Source: Pyropia haitanensis
Lineage: Eukaryota > Rhodophyta > Bangiophyceae > Bangiales > Bangiaceae
DNA length: 11,965 nt
Assembly (NCBI GenBank): GCA_008729055.1
Contig: SDUX01000028.1
Location: 1 to 11,965, forward strand
Direction of reading: 5' to 3'
Every line of letters begins with the position of its first letter. The first letter of the stretch is position 1. The notes below the pieces were generated by a model. The model saw nothing but the letters and a program-made list of their open reading frames with translations, made no database searches and was not told where the DNA came from. Position numbers and translations under genes: made by a program. Below are positions 8,147 through 11,965 of this stretch, one piece after another.

Positions 8147-8340
8147 ATGCGCGCCACGCTGCCGGCCCAGCGGCGCAGTGGGTCTATCACCCTGTACCTA
8201 CATTGCTGTGCAAGGTGGCCCTGACGGGGTCAGGAGGGCCTGCTTACAGCAGCCGAACCCCCCACGGAGGCCGTACGCGCCGCTTTGCTTGGAAATGTAG
8301 GTACAGGGTGTTGGATCCACTGCGCGGGCGTGGCGCACGT
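8147..8340. repeat. Long imperfect inverted repeat (foldback/MITE-like or hairpin-RNA-like)
   Basis: The central arms 8174-8204 and 8294-8324 pair at 28 of 31 positions and share CACCCTGTACCTACATT on one strand. Outside them, 8147-8159 and 8328-8340 pair at 11 of 13, with an asymmetric bulge of about 11 nt on the left. Inside, 8205-8227 and 8271-8293 still pair at about 14 of 23, leaving a loop of about 43 nt that also contains GCCCTGAC and GTCAGGAGGGC. The whole 194 bp therefore folds back on itself. This is too long and ordered to be chance in this composition. It is also less GC-rich than its surroundings, which suggests insertion. No target-site duplication is obvious and no transposase is present. 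Alternatives are a MITE or foldback element, or a precursor of a small RNA. It cannot be a bacterial terminator, as it lacks a T run. Confidence 0.8.
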
Positions 8341-8888
8341 CGTCCTCCGTGCCCCTCCCTCCCCTTCACCAAGAAAAAGAAAGAAAAACCAAAACCGCCG
8401 CGCCCACTTTGTCTCGACGCACACATCCCGGCGTGGGGCCCGCCGCCCTTTTCAATTGCGTCGTGGCGCCGTACGTCACAACCTGGAACGGCGCGTGGAG
8501 ACAGCGGGCGGCAGGAGGCGAGTCGGGACGGTAGCCGACAGTGTCGCGGTCCACGCGTGAGGGCGTCCGCAATTGGGACGCGAACCGTTTGCTTTTCATT
8601 CTGCCCTCTTAAGGGGCGCTTTCGTCCACACACGAGACGGCTGGCGGCTGCCTCTCGAGGCTGGGGAATGTGATCAAAAGCGGGGAGAGGGAAGGGACGG
8701 TCGGCGGGGCACGACGGCCGCGGTGGCCGCGACGCGGGGCGTGGCGGTGGTATCTGTTGGCACGGCCGCCGAAGCGCATCGGCCGGCGGCCACGCTGGCC
8801 GCCGCGGCGGCGGGTGACCGCGCCGCGGCGAGGCGGTCGCGCCCAGCACGGCGTCGGAGGGAGGAGGGCGGCCGCTGTGGCCGCGGTG
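8341..8888. other. Mixed-composition stretch without a supportable gene
   Basis: Holds a purine-rich patch (AAGAAAAAGAAAGAAAAACC, about 8372-8391), moderately GC-rich unique sequence to about 8690, and a small inverted repeat GCGTCC (8563-8568) / GGACGC (8576-8581) around an AATTG. Open frames cross it on both strands but merge into alanine- and arginine-rich low complexity to the right. I see no conserved domain, RNA gene or clear promoter. Confidence 0.45.
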
Positions 8889-9148
8889 ACGGCGCCGTCG
8901 CCGCCGTCCCCGCGCCCGTCGCCACCGCCACCGGCGCCATCACCGCCACCGCGGCCGCCGTCGCCAGATGCCGACAATTAGAGGGCGGCGGCCAAGGTGC
9001 TCGCCCCCGCCCGACCCCTCCAGCACTTCTGATCCGCGGCTCAGTCCCGCAGGCAGCACAAAAAGCCACCGCCGCCATCGCCGCCGCCGCCATCGCCGCC
9101 GCCGCCACCACCGACGCCGCCACCGCCACCGCCGCGCGCGCCGCCGTG
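8889..9148. repeat. GCC/ACC/GTC trinucleotide-type simple sequence
   Basis: Two patches, 8889-8966 and 9064-9148, are built almost only from GCC, ACC, GTC and ATC triplets. The second reads as long runs of CGCCGCCGCC with CAT and CAC interruptions and ends in GCGCGCGCC. They are separated by about 100 bp of ordinary sequence (8967-9063). In one + frame they would give alanine/threonine runs, in another Arg/His runs; neither is supported as protein. Confidence 0.85.
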
Positions 9149-9480
9149 CACATGGCGGGCACCCACGCGTCGCGGATGCCGTCGCTTTGGCCGAAACGAC
9201 GTCTTTACCACCGCAAACTGCCCGACAGCCCGCCATCAAAAACGGCACCGCCAACCCCGCCTCCCCCCAACTACCGACGCTGCCGCCACTACAGAATGGT
9301 CCCTACCCGCCGTCGCGATAACGCAAACCCGTCACCACCACCGACACCAGAGCCGACCACCCCAAACAGAACAGCAGACGGTGCCCCCCGCAACCGCCGA
9401 CCCGACTCCTTTCCATGCGCACAAGCCGCCGCTCTCGCCCTCCCGCACCCTCCCCCTCAACAAACAAAGAGCTGCTGCGA
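9149..9480. other. C-rich unique stretch, nothing identified
   Basis: The + strand is rich in C and A and poor in G, with many CCACC and CCGCC words but no clear repeat period. Open frames give Pro/Thr/Arg-rich low complexity. I see no gene, RNA or regulatory element I can support. Confidence 0.45.
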
Positions 9481-9580
9481 GGCAGGTGGGTAGCCAGGGA
9501 GGTGGGCAGGCGGGGAGGTTGGCAGGCGAGGATGTAGGCGGGGTCTGGGCAGTCAGACTGGGCGGAGGGCGGGCGGGCAG
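9481..9580 (+). repeat. G-rich degenerate GGCA/GGCG/GGTG simple repeat
   Basis: The tract is made of short words such as GGCAGGTGGG, GGTGGGCAGGCGGGG, GGTTGGCAGGCG and GGGCGGGCGGGCAG, an approximate tetranucleotide periodicity on the + strand. The equivalent C-rich words occur on the + strand at 10665-10815, in the opposite orientation. It ends sharply at AAAAACG, where the composition becomes AT-richer. Confidence 0.8.
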
Positions 9581-9584
9581 AAAA

Positions 9585-10010
9585 ACGTGGGTCACAGGAC
9601 TGGTGTGCCCAGATGGACATCAGATTTTGGTGGTAGGATCACGTGGCAAAGGTGTAACGTATTTTCATTGGAAGCCGCGCTGCTGACAGTCTCTGTTGTA
9701 TTCAAAGCGCCGCGCTGAAGCAGCGCGTGTGCGATGTCATTGGACGAGACACAAAAGTTTGTGGAAAATGCCACTTGTTGTGATCTCGTCGGGTCGAATG
9801 GTACCAGTTTGGTTCATCATGATTTCAGCCAATTCTGAGTCCCAACTGGGCGCGGTTCACTCCACGGCGAGCTGCGGTGCTTTGTCTCGTGACTGGCTCT
9901 CATCCGACACCCTTGGCCGCGCACATCAGTCGCGTATCTCTAGGACTGCGCTCTCTGGTCACGCGCGCGGGCCGGCATGGACCAGGAGCGGCTCGGGTTA
10001 AACGGCACTC
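9585..10010. other. AT-richer single-copy island, possible conserved or coding sequence
   Basis: This is the only extended stretch with near-balanced composition, for example CAGATTTTGGTGGTAGG at 9620 and TTTGGTTCATCATGATTTC at 9810. Frames here look less like low complexity. On + one frame ends with PDGHQILVVGSRGKGVTYFHW before a stop at about 9686, and another of 101 codons runs 9696-10001. On - a 60-codon frame runs 9774-9592. None is recognised as a known family and none is long enough to call. The contrast with its surroundings suggests either a fragment inserted from elsewhere, an exon of a gene I cannot delimit, or an old mobile element. Confidence 0.5.
9711..9727. other. Perfect 7-bp GC hairpin
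   Basis: CGCGCTG and CAGCGCG are exact reverse complements separated by AAG. There is no T run after it, so a bacterial terminator role is not supported. CCGCGCTG also occurs as a direct repeat about 36 bp to the left, at 9675. Confidence 0.55.
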
Positions 10011-10664
10011 CCCGCCGCTGTCAATGGCCGTCCCGGTGCCCCTTTAGCCGCCTGCATGGGCCGTCTGCGTGCCGCTTGCGCCGCGCGCACCGGGTCTGAC
10101 ACAAACCGCCACCGAGGGGCGGGGGCAGGTAGATCTACTGCCGCGTTTGAATCGCCGAGCGGGAGAGAGGTACACTCAGCCGCAGACGGAGTGCATCTGC
10201 CGCCGCTCGTCGCGCGCGCGCCCCCCCCCGCCCCCCCAGCGCCCCAGGCGGGGGGGCGGGGAGGGGGGCGGCGGCAGGAGCGGAGCTGCCGCTGCCGTGC
10301 ACCTGCTGCCCACCCACGCAGACGGCCACCCCAGCCGCAGCGCGCCGCCCGTGGCGGCCGTCGGCCGCCAACGGTGTAGGAGCGGGTGCCGCGGTTACGC
10401 GGTCGGCGGCGGCGGCGAGCGCGGCAGCGCAACCGCGTCCCGACGCGGCCCGCCACGCCGTCCCGACCCGCACCGCTGCCGCTGCGCCGCCGCCGGCATC
10501 ACCTGCGCGGCCACAGAACCCAACCGGGCGGATCGCCACGGCGCACCACGACGCGGCCCCGCCCGCCGTCTCCGCCCCCGCCCTGACTGCCCGCCCGCGC
10601 GCGACGCCGGGACCACCCATGCCGCCCGCCCGCCCGACCCCGCGCTCGCGCCCACCAGCGCGCC
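10011..10664. other. GC-rich stretch without a supportable gene
   Basis: Composition rises again after the AT-richer island. Overlapping open frames on both strands are Arg/Ala/Pro-rich and show no domain. It contains the C-run/G-run inverted repeat at 10226-10261 (separate entry) and grades into the C-rich simple repeat to the right. Confidence 0.45.
10226..10261. other. Perfect 12-bp poly-C/poly-G inverted repeat
   Basis: CCCCGCCCCCCC at 10226-10237 is the exact reverse complement of GGGGGGGCGGGG at 10250-10261, with a 12-nt loop. More C on the left (10221-10225) and GGGGGG on the right (10263-10268) could extend it. It could form a hairpin or, on either strand, G-quadruplex and i-motif structures. 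Confidence 0.8.
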
Positions 10665-10815
10665 TGTTTGCCCGCCCGCCGACCCGCCCGCCGACCCGCC
10701 CGCCGGTCCGTCCGTTTTCCCGCCCGCCCCCCCTCCCGCCCTCCCGCCTGCCGGTCTGTCTGTTTTCCCGCCCGCCCCCCCTCCCGCCCGTCTGCCCGTC
10801 TGCCCGCCCTCCCGA
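10665..10815. repeat. C-rich degenerate tetranucleotide repeat with a 48-bp tandem duplication
   Basis: GACCCGCCCGCC is repeated back to back at 10681 and 10693. Then CCGGTCCGTCCGTTTTCCCG at 10703 recurs, with two C-to-T changes, at 10751. The offset is 48 bp and the following CCCGCCCCCCCTCCCGCC is shared. The array ends in CCCGTCTGCCCGTCTGCCCG. It is a tetranucleotide-type simple sequence (CCCG/TCTG words) that has undergone a secondary duplication. Its orientation is opposite to the G-rich tract at 9481-9580. Confidence 0.88.
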
Positions 10816-11559
10816 CGGTGTCCACCACGCACGGTCGGCCACGCCCCACCTCGCCCACCCGCGAGTCGAGGCACGTGGCGTTTGACCGCCCGTTTCTCCT
10901 CTTCTCTGTTTTCGTTATGCACCGTTTCCTTTTGTCGTCCGCCCTCCTGCCGATACCGCCGCCGTTTTTGGTATGTGGTAACGGACAACGAAAGGCGGGG
11001 TGGCGGGGATGGCGCGAGGATGAGAGCGAGGGGCGGGGGTACGGTGCGTCTGGCGGGACACGGGTGTGACGGGACGCGCGCGCGGGCGGGCGGGCCGATG
11101 GTGCCCCCGACGCACCGCCCGCGCGCGCGCGATCCGCCGCGGCAGGGCGGGCGCGGGCGGCGCGTCGACGCCGCGCTGCCGCCGTTGGCGGGGCGGCCCG
11201 TCGCTGTGCGCGCCGCAACCCCCGTGCGGTCGCGATCCTCCCGCGTCGCCCACCGCGCCCGTGCCGGCGCCCGCCCTCGGCGGGTGCGGCCGCGCGCCCA
11301 GCCGCCGGCACCGGCCACCACGCCGCGCGTCTCGCGTGTCGGCGGCCGCCGACGTCGCCCGCAGACCCGCACGTGGCGGCGCTTCCCGCTGGCAGGCGTC
11401 ACGTGCACTCGTGCGCGCACGGCGTCGCGTCGCCCGTCGGTGCGTGCGTGGCGTGCCCGTGACCGCCGGCATCGACGTGGCGCTGTGCGGTGCGTCGTGG
11501 GGGATGCCGCCGCGGGCGCGCGTCGGGAGTGCGGCGGAGCTGATGATTGAGACGGGCGG
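10816..11559. other. GC-rich stretch with a pyrimidine-rich patch; possible 5' part of a gene, not proven
   Basis: A T/C-rich patch (about 10880-10960) includes CCGTTTCTCCTCTTCTCTG and an ATG at 10917 opening a 50-codon + frame that begins MHRFLLSSALLPIPPPFLV. This looks like a secretion signal, and the next bases contain a donor-like GTATGT at 10971. From 11066 a + frame is open to a TAA that lies within the GTAAGT at 11560-11565. Its last codons (GIDVALCGASWGMPP, then SAAELMIETGG) look less repetitive than the rest. No protein family is recognised. Frames on the opposite strand are equally open, so coding status is uncertain. Confidence 0.3.
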
Positions 11560-11788
11560 GTAAGTCCTGTGGTTGGGGCCGTGCCTCCCTGCTGCTGGGC
11601 GTCGTCCCCCCCGCCGGCGGTGTCCCCCCGCCGCCGGCGGGTTTGACTGTGTGCTTTGTCTGTGGTGTTGGGGGCGGCGTCGCAACGCCAACGGGCGCCG
11701 CCCCCCCGCCGGCGGTGCCCCCCCGCCCGTCGGCGGGTCTGTTTGACTGTTCCTGTCCTGTCGCGTCGCTTTGTGTTTTCTTTTGCAG
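11560..11788 (+). other. Candidate spliceosomal intron, 229 nt
   Basis: The 5' end is G|GTAAGT, a textbook eukaryotic donor (11560-11565). The 3' end is a pyrimidine-rich tract CTTTGTGTTTTCTTTTGCAG ending at 11788. A TTGAC matching the loose branch-point pattern YTNAY lies about 40 nt upstream of the acceptor. Joining across it removes the TAA that closes the upstream + frame and leaves the frame open to the window edge, but open frames are common in this composition. The acceptor lies inside one unit of the 95/121-bp repeat; the neighbouring 95-bp units have GTGTTGG instead of TTGCAGG, so the acceptor is unique to this unit within the window. This is inference from motifs only. Confidence 0.35.
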
Positions 11789-11965
11789 GTGGGGGCGGTG
11801 TCGCAACGCCAACGGGCGCCGCCCCCCCGCCGGCGGTGTCCCCCCGCCCGCCGGCGGGTTTGACTGTGTGCTTTGTCTTGGTGTTGGGGGCGGCGTCGCA
11901 ACGCCAACGGGCGCCGCCCCCCCGCCGGCGGTGCCCCCGCCGCCGTCGGCGGGTCTGTTTGACTG
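11606..11965. repeat. Alternating 95/121-bp higher-order repeat, runs off right edge
   Basis: CCCCCCCGCCGGCGG starts units at 11606, 11701, 11822 and 11917. Unit lengths are 95, 121 and 95 bp, then a partial of at least 49. The first and third units are alike (GGCGGTGTCCCCCC then GGGTTTGACTGTGTGCTTTG). The second and fourth are alike (GGCGGTGCCCCC then GTCGGCGGGTCTGTTTGACTG). All full units end in GTCGCAACGCCAACGGGCG. This is an alpha-beta dimer of 216 bp repeated about 1.7 times in view. Each unit carries the 10-bp palindrome CCGCCGGCGG. Whether it is an intergenic satellite or an intron/exon repeat cannot be decided here. Confidence 0.92.

Noticed and set aside
6107..8300. Long overlapping open frames in the GC-rich middle (499 and 533 codons on +, 342 and 352 on -)
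   Set aside because: Open simultaneously in several frames and on both strands, Arg/Ala/Gly/Pro-rich, with no recognised domain or motif; explained by high GC.
8147..8340. Relation between the foldback ends (CCACTGCGCGGGCG, GTGGCG) and the CCACTGCG...GTGGCG motif of the 5.3-6.5 kb repeats
   Set aside because: The shared words are 6-8 bases with different spacing in very GC-rich DNA; not enough to claim common origin.
8573..9493. A 306-codon + frame with alanine-rich runs
   Set aside because: The alanine/threonine runs are simply GCC/ACC trinucleotide repeats, and the overlapping minus frames are equally open. No domain.
9785..9870. tRNA B-box-like words (GGGTCGAATGG, GGTTCACTCC)
   Set aside because: Both depart from the GGTTCGANTCC consensus at key bases, and no cloverleaf can be drawn around them.
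10069..11550. A 493-codon + frame and overlapping minus frames
   Set aside because: Translation of tetranucleotide and C-rich simple sequence; low complexity and open on both strands. Only the region next to 11560 was kept, as a possible exon.
1..11965. Bacterial, herpesvirus-like or organellar origin suggested by high GC and reiterations
   Set aside because: No recognisable gene in 12 kb, whereas such genomes are densely coding. The repeat style and splice-like signals fit a eukaryotic nuclear genome better.

Overview
This window looks like a very GC-rich nuclear genome segment from a eukaryote, not bacterial or organellar DNA. About 12 kb contains no recognisable conserved protein, rRNA or tRNA gene. 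Most of it is minisatellite, higher-order tandem repeats, G/C homopolymers and GCC-type simple sequence. The only gene-like signals are eukaryotic in style: a GTAAGT donor and a pyrimidine-rich CAG acceptor near the right end. CpG is abundant, so methylation-driven CpG loss is not evident. A GC-rich red or green alga or another GC-rich protist would fit, but nothing visible fixes the taxon.

Layout. Positions 1-4344 are a large minisatellite with a unit of about 60 bp and roughly 63 copies counted by eye. It has two main unit types, and a 112-bp cassette carrying a run of 16-17 A is spread through it six times. Positions 4345-4970 are a related but distinct array of about 66 bp, roughly nine copies, with longer G runs. 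An A-rich transition follows (4971-5315). Next come three diverged tandem copies of a 360-470 bp repeat (5316-6535). The third copy contains its own fourfold 38-bp amplification. Positions 6536-8146 are extremely GC-rich with no supportable gene. A long imperfect inverted repeat of 194 bp (8147-8340) could be a MITE, a foldback element or a hairpin-RNA locus. GCC-type simple sequence follows at 8889-9148.

A G-rich GGCA/GGCG tract (9481-9580) and a C-rich tract of the same kind in the opposite orientation (10665-10815) lie either side of a visibly AT-richer, single-copy island (about 9585-10010). Near the right edge are a candidate 229-nt intron (11560-11788) and an alternating 95/121-bp repeat array that runs off the window.

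Long open frames cover much of the window on both strands. I read them as a by-product of high GC: stop codons are rare, all frames are open together, and the products are Arg/Pro/Gly/Ala-rich low complexity. In the minisatellite the frame also shifts between units when G-run length changes. I therefore call no coding gene with confidence. The three places worth checking for real coding sequence are the AT-richer island, the minus-strand signal-peptide-like start at 5134, and the region just left of the splice-donor-like site at 11560.
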